Assembly (NCBI GenBank): GCA_022113835.1
Contig: JAILWY010000004.1
Location: forward strand, 9,489,501-9,553,500
Length of the DNA: 64,000 bases
Direction of reading: 5' to 3'
DNA from: Atopsyche davidsoni
Lineage: Eukaryota; Arthropoda; Insecta; Trichoptera; Hydrobiosidae
The notes under the pieces were generated by a model. That model was not told the origin of the DNA, ran no database searches, and saw only the letters and a list, made by a program, of their open reading frames with translations. Positions 1 through 13,696 of this stretch are shown here, piece after piece (position 1 is the first letter of the stretch; each line of letters begins with the position of its first letter). The position numbers and the translations under genes were made by a program.

Positions 1-2001
1 GAAAGCCCAATCACAATTATCGTGGATAAATGCTAAGACATTCTGAAATTTATTTTCTAATTTGATGCAAGCGTATTGTAAAATCGGATGCTCGAGGACT
101 CGGGCCATCTGCACAAGCCGGTGTCTCTGTTTGGTCTCAACTTGCTTATGCTATATTGATTCGGTCACTGCTGTGTGCTTAGGCCCGACTGCAGTCAGCG
201 GCTGCCGACTTTTCACACGGTGAGTGATCGGTGACCAGTACCAACATCCGAACATTTTATTAGGCGTGCGGTTCACCACAAGAGCGGTAGCATGGCCGGC
301 ATGGCCAGCATGAGCGCGACTCCGCACGCTATCGGTAAATATCTCTGCTTCATGCGACGGCTTTCCTCGGAGCCCGCGCGCCCCCGTGTGAGAAGTCGCA
401 GGCCACGGCGGTCCCAGCTGTGGGCCGTGGTGGATTCTTTGGTTTACGATAGTGGGGATATGTAGATTGTGAGAAAAGTTTGCTCGGTTTGTGCGATAAG
501 GTAAATAGGATGTTTGTGTAATATTTAAAAATGCGGTTTGAAACCACAGGTCTATCAACTTTTATCGTATGCCCTATGAGCTTTGCTATGGGAAAGAAGG
601 ATTTTACCAAGCTTTCCACGTTTCAATAGAAGATACATACTCTTGATCAAACCAAAACAGGCGTAAGTCAAAATAGTTAGCAAATATATATATCTATATA
701 TATGTATATTTAGTTTTTATAATTTAAACAGGGAAATAAAAAAGTGTAATGTGAACATTTCAAAACGATTTCCCATGGCGCACACTCGACGACATGCGCT
801 GATCCTCCACTCGTGGCGGACGCCCGCTCTCGCCATGTGGACGAAGCGTGCTGTGTTGCGGAGTGCGGTGGCCGCTGTCCTCCGCGGAGGTTCCCGGATC
901 GATTCCCACGCGACGTCCTCCCACGTGCTCCTCCAGCGCCAGGTCGCCGAGTACTCCCTCGGTGCCTACACACGCTGCCACGGCCCGGCGTTCGACTCTC
1001 ATTTCCCATATTGCAACCGAGAGATGCACCGTGTACTATTTTAATGTATTAAACGTTGCAACTTATATTAGGTTAAATTATTCTAATATAAATAATGTAA
1101 ACATTGTATGATCCAAATGCTTTATATAAATATCATTTCTTTTTTTCCAATGGTTCTCTGAATAGCATATTCTTATTTAACACTTTTTTCAGACTTAAAT
1201 ATCTTCGTTTCGTTTCATTTATTATTTTAAAAATACAATAATTGCTTATATTATTATGCATCAGCGATTTCGATCGATTGTACCACATATCCTACAGCTA
1301 AATTGCAAATCGCAAAATTATTCCCCGCCTCGCAGCCGAAAGCGAGTCCAATCGTTTTAATAGCAGTTCATTTGTGTCGAATGTTCATCGCCAGCATGTA
1401 AATATGTGATTACTTTTTTCATAAAAATGAGGCATATTTAAATTATTATATTTTTGTATTGCGCGTCACGTCTTTAAGGAAATTCAATGTGTAGGGGGAC
1501 ATCTCCATACTAGGAAGTGCCAGTCATCTCTACAAACACGTGGTACATGTCGGAATACATCTGAGTCCTTAAAAAAATAGTTACGAGTGAGGCTTTTACT
1601 TGTCCATCTTTAACGTCGTATAATATTTTCACCGTGCTTTATCGGATTCGATGTCTTTCCTCACAATGTGTTATGTGTGAATGGCATATACATTTCGGCA
1701 TTCAATGCTGTTATGTCAACGATTTCTTTTTGTGTTGATCGTATTTGTGTTTGGTTTATATTTATACTTTTTTTCGCAAATTGGTTATAAATGTTATTTA
1801 CTAAAAGTTATCGAACAATTTATTTCTAAAGGTGTCTAGTTTTTTATTAGAAATAAAATATTGATATTTATATAAATACAATATATGAATCATACAATAC
1901 TTTAAAATGGTTTACGGTCTATCTTTGAAGTATAAAATAAATCAATAAAATATAAGCAACAATTTCCTTCTGTTATATTTAAATCGACAAGAGTAAATCT
2001 T
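1..2001. other. non-coding DNA, left edge
   Basis: No exon is supported here. The stretch is AT-rich with an (AT)n-like patch near 690-710 and a GC-rich islet at about 770-1020. The islet is open in several frames on both strands at once, which is what GC-rich DNA does by chance. None of its translations has a recognisable domain, and splice context is absent. The rest is A/T-run sequence without recognisable signals. Confidence 0.6.
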
Positions 2002-2199
2002 CTACCGAAGGGTTTTTCAGACATTTTTCCCTAAACAAACTTAATAACGAAAATAGAGAAACCCATGTACGCTTCCACCTAAGCCACATTCTGTAAGCCC
2101 CAAAACCTGCGCGCAGGACCAGCGGATAGTCATATACCGTATTGTATGTAGCATAGCCCTAAGAGCTATTGTAAATTACTATAAGAAAATAAAGAATCT
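2002..2199 (-). repeat. dispersed repeat family, copy 1
   Basis: Read on the minus strand, this stretch matches 55865-56051 nearly end to end. Shared blocks are an AAGATT..TTACAATA lead-in, TTAGGGCT(A/G)TGCT, CCTGCGCGCAGG (2106-2117), GGGGCTTAC, ACATGGGTTTCTCTATTTTC (2049-2068), TTATTAAGTTT, and a closing AAAA(A/T)CCCTT.GGTA. A shorter third copy is at 42158-42262. No terminal inverted repeats, target-site duplication or coding sequence are evident. The class (SINE, LINE 3' end, Helitron or MITE fragment) cannot be decided by eye. Confidence 0.8.
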
Positions 2200-5100
2200 T
2201 GGGTTTTTTTAAGCGTATATCATAAATCAGTCAATTTAAGTTTTAAATGTGATGAAGCGAGTACCTTGCATTTTTGATAGAAGCTGTGTTTAAACAATTA
2301 AAACATGAAATAATGAAACCCTTTTATAATCCTATCGTTGTCAATAGGATGATTCCAGCGCTATTACACTCATTGTGTCACTCGGCTGAGCTAATTTTTA
2401 ATTGCCGTCGCCCTCGTCCCGCCGATTACGCAAGCAGCCCACTCGCGGCTCTGCTGGCTCGAGGCCTCCCCGTAGTACCTACACCTATCTGATACTATCG
2501 ATGGTGAAGATTTAATCATAATAAATTGTCGTATGAAGTGTGGTGTGAATAGGAAGTGCCTATTATATTGTTACTTGTTTTTATAGTAGCTTGTTCCGGT
2601 ATCAGTACAAGTTGTATGATCAGAATAATATGTGATTTTTAATGATGCATTTGTTTATGTAGAGTGCAGAATATACATAAGTTAGTACCACATGTACGCT
2701 GTGAGCATTGTTGAAAATTAAAAAAAAATATTTACTATTGGATTTATGTTCCAGTAACGTCTTCGTAAAAAAAAGTTTTGTACTCATTTATGGCTCCGGT
2801 GTTCTTCTTGTATATAAATTTCTTCAATATAGATAAGAAGTTAAAGGTGTTATTAAATTAGAGCACTTGGTCAACGACGTTGACTCTAGTTTTACCAGAG
2901 TACGTTCAATATATTATATAATACAGAGTGAATCCAGTATAGTTATATTGTGTATTCGTTAGAAATAATCAACATTTAATTGAATTCAGCTGATTAGTAA
3001 AAGGTTACTACCTCAATGCTGCAGTCCTAAAAGGGAGTGCCTCGGTGATTATTGCAAGGCACCAACCTGCCCCCAGCACCACCAGTCTGGCGGGGCAGGG
3101 GGCAAGCGGCGAGCTGGACCCCGGGGCTTCCCAGGGCCGGCCGGAAGGACGCACTTGTCGGTAGGGAAAGGGGGAGGGACGTCCGCCGGCGCCCTGCGGT
3201 CGGCGCAGGTCTTCCTAATCAAATCAGATCAAACGACTGTGTCATAATCGCATTGTGATCGCCAGCCCGCTCGCGACGACTGCAGCTTCGATCCCGATTA
3301 AACACGCGCTTTCTCTCCCCGCCACCGATTTATCTACCAATATACCTAAGTATACATGTATAGACATAACACATCTGGTCCTGGTAGACTCAAAATATCT
3401 ATATAGGGGTCAGACAGTTTTTTTTGTTACTCATTCAGATCAACCGATAACCGATAACCGTCTGCAACACGCCAGTCGAGGGGGCTGCGGCACAGCGCTC
3501 AGGCTACAGGCAGGAGAGTCGTACGATTTTTATCAAAGTGGGTTTAGTTTGAGACAAGTCTAAAATAAAACGGTTTTATTTTTTGTTTCAAAAGAAGTAG
3601 ATTTTATTTTGTTTTATTTGACACCACAGGCGCTATGACGATACTATCTGCCGATTGTTTTGTTTTTAGCGTTCGTGCACTCTCAATCGACTTGATTAGA
3701 ATTTATTCGCATTATAACAAAATTAAGTGACGTAGAATTTACGTCCTTGCATGTAGTGAATAGACATTATCGAGTAATTGATATGAAAAGTAATAAACAG
3801 TTTGTAGTCAGTTGTAACAGGCAACGTAGATAGTTTGCGAGTAAATGTAATGTTTGCTAATTGGAACTTGCGTAGCCTGAGCCCGGTAACTGGCTAACTG
3901 TAATATATTAATAACATCTATCTGCTTTCATAATGGCTCGATAATTTGATAAGTATTGTCTGCTAAAAAAAATCCTTATCTAAATTGTTTGGCACATTCT
4001 TTTAAATATAATACAAGTTCTTAGGTAGGTGCCTATAACATTAGATTTGACGGCAAAATCGTGCGAAGGCAAAGAAGTCTCAGTCGCTAATAAATCGTGA
4101 ATAATTCCTTACGCCGACACCTGTACTTATTGCTTTGCTATGCAGCGAGAAAATTATATTAAATTACACACAAAAAAGTAAAATGTAATTTTATAAGTTA
4201 TATCACAATCGGGCCGGATCGTAATAGCGGCCGGCGCGGCATTCAGTCTTCAAACCCCGAGCAGGGAGAACAGTCATCATGGAGTCGTAAACGGCCTCTC
4301 GAGACGTGCTCTACGTGATAACGATAAGCCATGCAGACCAGGCCATTGTCTACGGATCCCATTCTTCGGAATTGTACAATTTGAGTTTATGTGAAGGGAT
4401 TTCAAACGAATTATATATTATACAATGTTCAATAAATAAATACTATCCGCTTACCTTCCAGTATCGTTAGTTTAGTATTACGCATATTAAGGTTTTTTTT
4501 CAATGACATGCAGTTTTCTGCACACGTAAGCTTTTAATCAAATTTATTCATAATCTACAAATTATACCAACAGGTTTTTTTATTGCACATATTATTATAT
4601 CATGCCAAAAACTGGTACACGCCTCGTGATTTTTTGATGTTAAATAATGAGATCATGAATATTTTCTTACGCGTTTAAATAATATCGAATTTCCAACGCA
4701 AGTCGAGCAAGACCGGGCGGGTGGCGCGCCATGTGTCACAACCTGAGCCTGGCCGGTATCGGCATTGGGTGATATTACCACAGTGGACATCATTGTTCGT
4801 CATCCGACCTGTTACTCGTTCCTTCTTCATCCGCCCGAGGTATCGACGCCAATTGTTGCCACCTCGGTCATGAAAAAACTACTAGACTACCTTATCGTGC
4901 CCAATTATAGTAACACAATCGCGCCGTATGTAAGCGTATTTAAATATTATTTTAACCGTTCAGAAACTATTGATAATATAAGACACCTCAAGTTTTTGAG
5001 TATCGCTTTACTTTTATGCACAAAAGTTGCATATTTATTTTATATAAATTATGGGAAAAAAAATATATATATTTATATAATTTGAAAACAAAACGGGAAA

Positions 5101-6784
5101 TTGTAAGTATCGATTCAGTCAGCCCAGATTCTACAATCACACTGATAATTATTAATTATTTTACTATGGATATGAATTATAAAGCAATGCGTACAATCAC
5201 GCATCTATTGTGTATGTTGTGCTATCAAAACTTATATAATATAAAGTTAATATCAAGCATTAAAAAAACAGGAGTACATTAATTTGACATGGTGTTGTAC
5301 TTCCTAACGGGGATTTTTTCTCGCAGGGAAAAACAGTTGAACGCCGCAGTTGTGGGATGATTTTTTTTCTTCTTTTTAAATTGATTGATGTCGATGGCGA
5401 TTTCGTATGTAACTTACCGGCCAAGCCCGCCGTGGGCCGGCTCGGATGAAGTCACTTTTAATGAAACTCGCGAGACTCACGCTCATATCGAAGCCGCATA
5501 CAAAATTTACGAACATTGTTGATTTTAATTAATTTTTCCACGTGCTTCCTCTCCCGGTACTGCATCTTTATTATTGCGATTTTAATATTACGGCTGAGAT
5601 TTTGTGTAGCGCGCCTGATTTTTATTTCAAGTTATTTTTTGTGTTGAACCAAATAACGCGAGGCAGTTTTGATTGACAATCTAAACCAGAATATTCTTCA
5701 TAATAGCTGTTTGTAAAAACTTTTCAATCGCCTGTGTTTTTTTTAGTTCTGTATCATAGCTGGCTGCTCTGACAATAGTTTAACTGCGGGTCGGTTATGT
5801 GTGGTTTAATGACGGACATGCGAGACCAGGAACGAATACAAAAGAATTGCTCCGCCTTGATTTACGTCCGTATGTTCACCGTGAGTTTTTTCACCGCGTA
5901 TTTGTCTTTTGGCGTTCTAATACAATTTCTCCGAAAGACTGCCGGGCCATCTCGAGCTTGAAATAAATCCGAGCTCAACAGTAAAATTCACAAAAATAAA
6001 TTACAGAACAGACAACGTACGCTCCAAATTGATTTTAATACAAGTCGTGTTCTGTATGTTGGGTTAACAAACGCACAATCCGAATAAGTACTCCTGCGCC
6101 GAGAACCGGTACGGGGTAGTGGGTTTCCTACTAGGGATTGCATCTGATGTCCCCGGCTTCGATCTTAATACGGCAGTGGATATGTAACTGCAATGGGTGC
6201 ACCGCGCACCACAGAGCCCGGCGTTGTGAAATCTACTCCGAGGGATTGAAAATAGTTTCACTGGCTTGAAGCTTGCAAGTTATTATGATTTTTTTTGTAA
6301 TTTTACAATTATAATTTTCATTGAATTACTTTTGATCCAATTTAAGAGAACATATTTTTTTTGCGTTATACTAGTTTTCTACTTCTTTAATCTTAAACAT
6401 ATATTATTTTACTAGAACATCATTGATACTGTTTTTTATGACAAAAATGAGTCAGAAGAGAGGCATTGCAGATTCAGGACTTTTTATTTATGTACGTATC
6501 GGTTGCCACGCACTACGTCGAGGAATAAACTCACCGAGGCTACGCAGACGCGGTCGTTGTTTTTTAACGGGTCCTGCGGCATACAAGTTCGGACATAATT
6601 CTGGCGCGTCACAGATTGCCTTGCGGTGGAGGGCCACGTGAACGACAATTAGCTTCATACATCAATTTTATTGGGCCGGCATTAAATCCATCTCGGCCGG
6701 CCGAGGCTTGATACGCCGTGCGCGGTATTAATGATTTACATTTATAACGAACCCGTTCTGTGGCCCCGGGCGCCAGGCTGGACT
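2200..6784. other. non-coding DNA
   Basis: No gene recognised. GC-rich islets lie near 3060-3220 and 4205-4330, in otherwise AT-rich sequence with many stops. Short open frames such as 2274-2492, 3255-3563 and 4765-5085 have no family resemblance, no splice-site support and change composition abruptly inside the frame, so they are treated as chance. Confidence 0.55.
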
Positions 6785-6820
6785 CCTCGACCCCCGCCCC
6801 TGCCCCCGCCCCCGCCCTGG
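6785..6820. repeat. C-rich low-complexity tract
   Basis: A pyrimidine tract of CCCCCGCCCCTG-like words follows a GGACTCC word. The opposite strand carries several G-runs spaced closely enough to form a G-quadruplex in principle. No gene is attached to it. Confidence 0.6.
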
Positions 6821-9800
6821 CTCGAGCCCTTTGTCCGCTGTCAATGTTGAGCAGGTTCCACCTGGTGCTTCATTTTATCAATAATTAGGTAAATATCTTA
6901 TATGATCAAACTTTTCTATTCACCAATGTAAAAGTCATTTAACTGTCGAGAGCCCAGCCGTGTCCGATGAAATTTCTTCAGAGCATTTTACATAACGAAC
7001 GCCATCATTTGAGAGACCATTGTCTGCTCATGGCTACGGAGCAGCTAATTAAACTGATTTAACGTCGACATGTGACACGACGCAGCACTCGTAAATATAG
7101 AGGAATATGGAATGTTACTTCCACTACCGTAAACTGGAAAATATAAAAAATATATAAGTATATATGATTTCAAAGATTTTAATTGAAACAATAATCTACG
7201 TTGATTTAAATTTAAGAAAAGTTGAATGTAACATAGTTTCGTATCATTACCTTTGTGTGGACTGTCACCCTCGTTTTCTAAAAAATCCCAGTTTGATCAT
7301 GTCTCCGACAGTTGATTTGTGAGTCCTAACTGCTTCCACGCAATTTCCAGCTTTAGCCAGTGCCCGCCGCTGCCTACCTGGGAAACACGAATCATCATTA
7401 CGGCAATTGTACTTCCTCGGAGTGGAAGCCAATAGACGTCAATAGCAATGTGATCGGACCGACAGCCGATGCCAGAAAAATCACGCTTGTGTGCTTCTGA
7501 GATGAAATTTGAAATACAAAAAAAACAAATAGCAATATCAAATCTGACATACGCGCATATATATTATGTTTTATTATAATATTTATCTATTCCTTTTGTA
7601 TAAGTTGATAAATTATTGAATTTACTAAGCAATTTATTGTAATTGGTTTTTCAGTTCGAAAATGTATAATTTGTTACAATGTTGCCAAACAAACCTCGCT
7701 TTTATTCAGAAATCGAATATGAACAAAACCTATTTACGGTCGTTGTGGAACTTACCATCAAATTACATGCGCTGGTCGCTGAAAACGTTCGCCAGGTAAT
7801 GCAGATTGGCATTGCGAATCGTATCGATAAATAATACAACATCGTGAACTTTGTAGATAGCCTAATTTCTAAACTGTTATTTATAACTTTCATATGACGG
7901 TTCGTAGAGACAGATATTCTGTAAAATAAAAATGCAGATATCCCTTGGACACGAGTGACGGGAATACAGAAAAGAGCGCATGAATAATTCGACCCTTATT
8001 ATTAACCGAAACCATTATTACGCTCGTGTAAAAAAACACCGTTCACTCGGCTTGATATCGCCGGAGAACTTTACATCATAATCATAACGAGATTAAAGCA
8101 TTTCTTATTCCTGTTATTAACGTAATGGGCGGGTCGTTACGGCCTCAGATTCGCACATATCATCGCTTCTATTGCATTCCTGCGCCCGTCGTAAACAATG
8201 CGGTCACTGGATACACCGGGACGCGTTTTAGATGAAACAATATTTTGTTTATCGAGAGAGTCGAGCGCTCTCTATAAAATAAGATGTCTGCAAGACTATG
8301 ATAATAACTTATTTAATACCTATAATGAGACCCACAGAGTATGAGCCGAGAAGTCGGTGCCACAATTAAATAATTAAATCAACGCCATTTTAAGACTTTT
8401 GATTAAGTATTACCAAATGCATTTAGCGTGCATGTAGAAATGGTACTTAGGTATCACTAGAAGTGAAAGGCAATTGATAGATCTGCTTTTTTTATGTATG
8501 ATCCCATTTTTTTTTTACCAAGTGTAAGAGTCAATTTAACCGACAGCTTTTGGACTTGGTGCAGTGTAATTAAGATGGCCCAGGCGCTACATAGATTAGT
8601 AGTGTTGCGAAGAAATGCAGAAAGGAGAAACGATAAGAAAAGAAGTATTTTTCATGAGTCGCCCCTGCGTCCTGTGCCCCAGTGCAGGCGCCCGGGGCCC
8701 TTCCCGAGCGCGGGCGGCGCGAGCCTTATTGCCCGTCCACCAGATTTACTACACGTACCTCATAATAAGCAGTGCCTACTATTACTGCCGATTTTTTGCT
8801 CTTAGTTTTTTTTTTTTTTGGTCGTATAATACCTGCTTGCAATTTGTTCTTGTGAATTACAGTGAAAACATAATACGTATTGGATTTATTTGAATACAAT
8901 ATATTTAACTTTTAGAAAATTAATACAATCTAATATGAAATATAAAATATTTTTATTTGCGATATTTTATTGTTACACGAACGCACATTATATTGTATGT
9001 TTTCTGACATTTCGTCTGCTCGCCTGATGCAGAATTTATTGCCTGGCATTTTCGTGCATCGGTATTGTCAGAGTTAATCCTCAATATTTGCTGACATCAT
9101 GCGAGCGTGTGTTTTTGCAAAAATCCTTAATATTTATTAATTATAAAGATTTGGATTCGTATTTTTTTGTCATTTTTATATATTTTAAGTCTAATTTATA
9201 ACCTGAGCTATACTAATGTTATGTGTCCAAAAATGACAATCGTAAATATAATTAATTATTATTTTTCATTTAGAGCCGAAGTTCAATATTTTATATAAAT
9301 GAACGAACAAACGAGACAGCTATTGCTTATTGCCCAATATCACATCGAATTGACAAATATTAATATAGCCTGCGATATTTACATTTATATAAGAAAAAAA
9401 CCATTAATAAAAACATGTGAATTGGTTGAATAATATAATGAACTTGGACCACAGTGTGTTTAAATTTTCTAAATTATATGCGATTAGATTGTGATTTAGA
9501 GATTCGAGGCAATAGACGCAGTATTTCAATTCAAATATCTGATTGAATAATTTTCAATACATAAAAGAATTGGCTAAGTTTGTTAAAAAATTACCACATA
9601 AAGGTTAATACTGCCCGGAAGCATTCTAACAAATAAGTCTGCATTGCATGTGCCGGGTAAAGGTTTCAGCAGCTTACTTCATGCAGTGTTGTGTAGTTAG
9701 TTGGTTTCACATTATTTTAACACAGAATCTCTAGCTAACGCTATGGATCCATCGACCTAACCGTTTGGTTTCATTTTTACTCTTAGATACAAATAGAAAC

Positions 9801-12800
9801 TTGTATTTATATTTATACATTCCTTATCTTTTATGAGCATAGAAAATAATTTTTCACATCACAAGTTTATTAGGATCTTAAAATTGATTTGATGTTTAGT
9901 TTGCGCATTAATATTTAGCAGAGGTCGTCGTTTCGGCTATTCAAATAATTTAAATACTGTTTTTGTTTAAAACCGCCATTAGTTAATTTAAGTCACATTT
10001 ATTTATCAGTCGGCATCTTTTTCATAATATAAACTTGAATTTCGTGTTTCATAATTATCCAATTATTCAAATGAATAATCTGGACATCTTTTCTTGTTTT
10101 TTTAAAGTGAAAATGGCCCGTGGCACAGCTTAAACCTATTTTTATAGTAGAACCTACTTAAAATACTTGAATTAAATTTTTAAAAAATCGGTTATTCTTG
10201 GCGGATTAAAATTTACGGGAGAATCAAACGAACATTTTGTAATTTATTTGATCTCAAGAATAATGTTTTTGTTTACTATCGAAGACTTGGTGAGATAAAT
10301 TTTTCCCATAAAGTATACCACCATGATAACTACATTGCTTAGTTTTAAAACCTAAATCCTGTCTGTAAATAATATATTTTTAAATACAATTTAAAAGCTT
10401 TTTATAAAATTAGTTATTATGTGTTTTTTTTTACTCACCCACTATACGTATCGGTTTTGAACAAATTTGAAGTATTATTTTATGAAGTATTTATAATGTT
10501 TATTTATATAGATCGACACAAAATGCTTTATAAAATAGGGAATAAAATATTTAAACATGTGCTTTTGAATAGCCAGTGCGAGGACAAAAGGTTTTTTGTC
10601 AGTTTACACCCTCGGCCCTAATTTCAGAATAACATCTCGATAGCTAATCTATAGCCTATTGTTCAGCGTCAGTCGCAGGTAGTGCAAATTGTATCTGCTA
10701 GCGAAATCTGATACCACACTAAAAGTATTCATCGGAAACTTTATCATTCCGTGTTTTTTTATTATTGTTTTCACGTGTAGTATATTAATATTTTTCTTTG
10801 TTTGTTTTCTTTGAATCTTGGATAGAATTGTTCTTGTTTTATTTGGTTTTTTGCATTTCCAGAGAGCTTGGCCTCTCAGGTTCGGCCGACGGTCGATAAG
10901 GACGGGCTTTTAAGTCTAAGTGGTCAATCGTGTATAATCTCCCGAGGACTTGTCACTGGAGGTCGAATGGCTCTCGTCGATTTATGGCCGTGTTGTTTTA
11001 TCATACACAAAAGAATAAAATGTCAAATATTCACGATTTTACAGGTTTATCACCTTTCGAATTCCGCGTATTATATTCCTACGACAAACTCTGAATAGGT
11101 CTGCATAACTCATCGCCGTTTATGATTAAAAGAGTCAAATGGATATTATCAACGTCGTCGGTGAATTTAAATCCACAATACTTTGCAATTCAAAAAATAT
11201 TTTTCCATAACTTTTACGACTCTCGAGATGCTTTCTTGCAATTTGCAATTCAAATATTTAATGCCGCGATTGCAGACTTACATATTGGATTATCGATAAA
11301 TCTAAATAACGATCCATTCTTGTTGAATATTAAAGATCGCGTATATTATTTTCCATAATAAAAAATAGCACGGACCCAAAGCGACGGTGACGCAATCGTA
11401 TCGGGATCTCTTACCGAATTACCACACACTACGACCGGAGCGAATCTATTTATCTAAGATTTGCTTTTGAAAAGCTCGATATTCCCGAGTACCCAACGAT
11501 GTCGTTCCTCCGAGGGCGAGCGCGTCCCTACATGGCCGCAGTCGGAATACAGATTCTCCGAGTGCTCGATCGGTGGCACTATTGAAATCTTAAACGCGGT
11601 CTACCAACATAAATAATTGATAATGGACGTCATTAGTGTCAGTCTTGCCAACTGCTTAAGCTTGCAGTCGGTGCATATAAAATGAGACCGCCTTAAAATA
11701 TATTTATTCATGCGTTGAGCATGAAGTATGAGATTTATGCCAAAAGATCATTAATTCTCCATCACTGATGTAGAAAAGTTAAATATATCATAGAAAATAA
11801 GCTTTCTGATAGGTATTTTTCGGTTATACGTTACCACACTGAGACTTCGATAGCCAGGGGGCTCCTTCCTATAACCAGATATTGCTAAAGCGGTTTAAGA
11901 TGAGAATACGTTCCAACAACACACACAAAGGTAACAAATTCGTATCGGGACAATGAAAACGTTTTACTACTTTTAATATTTTATATATTTTCGTTTACAA
12001 AAGAACTTAAATAGTGAGCAGCACATTATGCACTCAGATTGAGTGCTATTTTACGAGCCGCTTTAATGACTTCGGTTTGGTGCTTTACGACTTTATTGGC
12101 TTCGCGATCGGGTTCACAAAGGAGGGACCATTCTCGAGGTTCATTCGAGCAAGGAAGGTCCGAGGCGGAGTCCTCCGGCTCTCGCAGCAGACCGCAAGTG
12201 TCAGAAAGCCTCCGCGGTCTTCCTCAAATGAAGATCGATCCTCGCAATAAACGTCCGCCGGGCGTCAGCTCGGCCGCAACAACGTAAAGTCGTTCAAACC
12301 ATATTTTATTCGTTTATTGTACGAGTACTCGTTTTGTGGTGGGCACATTCTATGGCCTAATGTTTTATAAAAACTACACTTTTTGTTTTCTGCTTTCCTT
12401 TTCATACCATTGCGTCGTGAAAGACGCGTTTCTGTGTCTTTTTTAATTTTATTCTGTATTTAGGTTTCGCGTTAATCGCCGTTAACTGATTACAAAACGC
12501 ATCGGCGTCAATGTCGTAGAAGCGGGCTCCGCGGCCGAGTCGTCCTGAATGACGAAAAATATCTACTCAGTAAGCTCTGTTGTCCTAAAAAATAGTTTCG
12601 TCATGAGGCCGCACAAAATCATCAGCATCTGCCTTGAACCGATACAAAAATTAGTGTCATGCGTGTAAATCGGCAAACAAATTTATTTGTTATAATTTAA
12701 GATGTAAATAAAAGGCGTGCAGGTATTCGGCAGTGCGGTCGAGTTGATTTGTGATCTGTGTTGCTCGCCGTCGGTAATGACCGCGGCCGCCATGTTGGCT

Positions 12801-12820
12801 CGTGTCGGCTGTCCGCCCGC
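6821..12820. other. non-coding DNA, strongly AT-rich
   Basis: No exon recognised in six kilobases. The part from about 8800 to 11100 is the most AT-rich. Small GC-richer islets are near 8640-8760, 11380-11570 and 12100-12290. Open frames at 8494-8805, 11122-11358 and 12014-12287 have no domain, motif or splice context. Confidence 0.55.
12785..12793 (+). promoter_or_regulatory. YY1/Pho-like GGCCGCCAT word, site 1
   Basis: Exact GGCCGCCAT followed by GTTGG, inside a GC-rich islet just before a minisatellite. The GCCGCCAT core resembles the site bound by YY1 and its insect homologue Pleiohomeotic. Binding is inferred from the word alone. Confidence 0.3.
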
Positions 12821-12874
12821 GCGGCTCCAGCGCGGCTCCAGTGCGGCTCCAGTGCGGCTCCACGCGGCTCCAGT
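12821..12874 (+). repeat. 11-bp minisatellite (GCGGCTCCAGT)
   Basis: Five tandem units of GCGGCTCCAG(C/T), one lacking a base. It lies in a GC-rich islet. Open frames on both strands across it are a by-product of the stop-free unit and are not evidence of a protein. Confidence 0.9.
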
Positions 12875-13431
12875 GCCGAGGGCTAATCCCGGCCCGCTCC
12901 GGCGACTCGATCTCCACAAAAGCACAACAAAAGCGGGACACCGTCGCGGCTTATGAGTACGCTCTCAGCTGGCACACAAACGCCCGGTTTTGAAACCCTC
13001 AGACCGCCCTCGGACACCTTATTTTTTTAATAGAATATAATTTTTATTATGTCATCCAGTATGTAGAAAGAAACTTGCAGTCGGCACCATTACTCATTGT
13101 GCCATTTCAATCGACGTCTTCTCGGCCGGACGACATTCCCCAGGCGGTACCGGATCTCTCGTGGCTTCACCGGTCGCTCTGCGTGATATTCCCGAGTACC
13201 CACTCTGACATATTACGAGTGGTCGGTGTCCCATTCGTTGCATCTGTTTTTTTGGAGATATACAAATTATCGACAAAAACGCACGGCGAAGTACGCAGGG
13301 GTCGTCCGGAGCTTCTGCAGCACTCGCCAGGTTCAAGGACACACCGTCGGATCGACTCATCGTTCCGGAGGCGGACCGCGCGTGACAATAATATTCATGA
13401 TTACGAATGCGCGTTATTAAAAGCGCGGGGT
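12875..13431. other. GC-rich islet without recognised gene
   Basis: GC-rich sequence, especially 13080-13430, stays open on both strands over more than 400 bases, with mutually exclusive proteins of about 145 and 165 residues. Neither has a recognisable family, and both strands being open points to low stop density rather than coding. It could be a conserved regulatory islet, which needs cross-species comparison. Confidence 0.45.
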
Positions 13432-13458
13432 TCTCGGCGGTCTCGGCGGTCTCGGCGC
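13432..13458 (+). repeat. 9-bp minisatellite (TCTCGGCGG)
   Basis: Three consecutive units of TCTCGGCGG, the last ending in GCC. Part of the GC-rich islet at 13080-13700. Confidence 0.85.
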
Positions 13459-13663
13459 CCGCTAGGAAATATGAATATGAACAAAGAGCGCGTCGGGCCG
13501 CGGCTGAATTGATATTTAGGAGACGCCGCGTGGCGCGCGCTGCCCCCGAGCTCTGAATGCAAACACGCCGAGGAACAACAAAACCCAACAATGGCTGCAG
13601 ATTGATTTAAGTCCCGGGCCGCGGACGATTGTGGCCGGCGGCTATCGTACCCATTGTCGCGGG

Positions 13664-13696
13664 CTCGGGACTCGGGACTCGGGACTCGGGACTCGG
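13664..13696 (+). repeat. 7-bp minisatellite (CTCGGGA)
   Basis: Four exact CTCGGGA units plus a partial fifth, which is equivalent to GGGACTC in tandem. The GGACTC word recurs in other tandem arrays of this window. Confidence 0.95.

Noticed and set aside
13075..13591. Overlapping 145-codon plus-strand and 165-codon minus-strand frames
   Set aside because: Both strands open over the same GC-rich islet with no family resemblance; explained by low stop density and tandem repeats.
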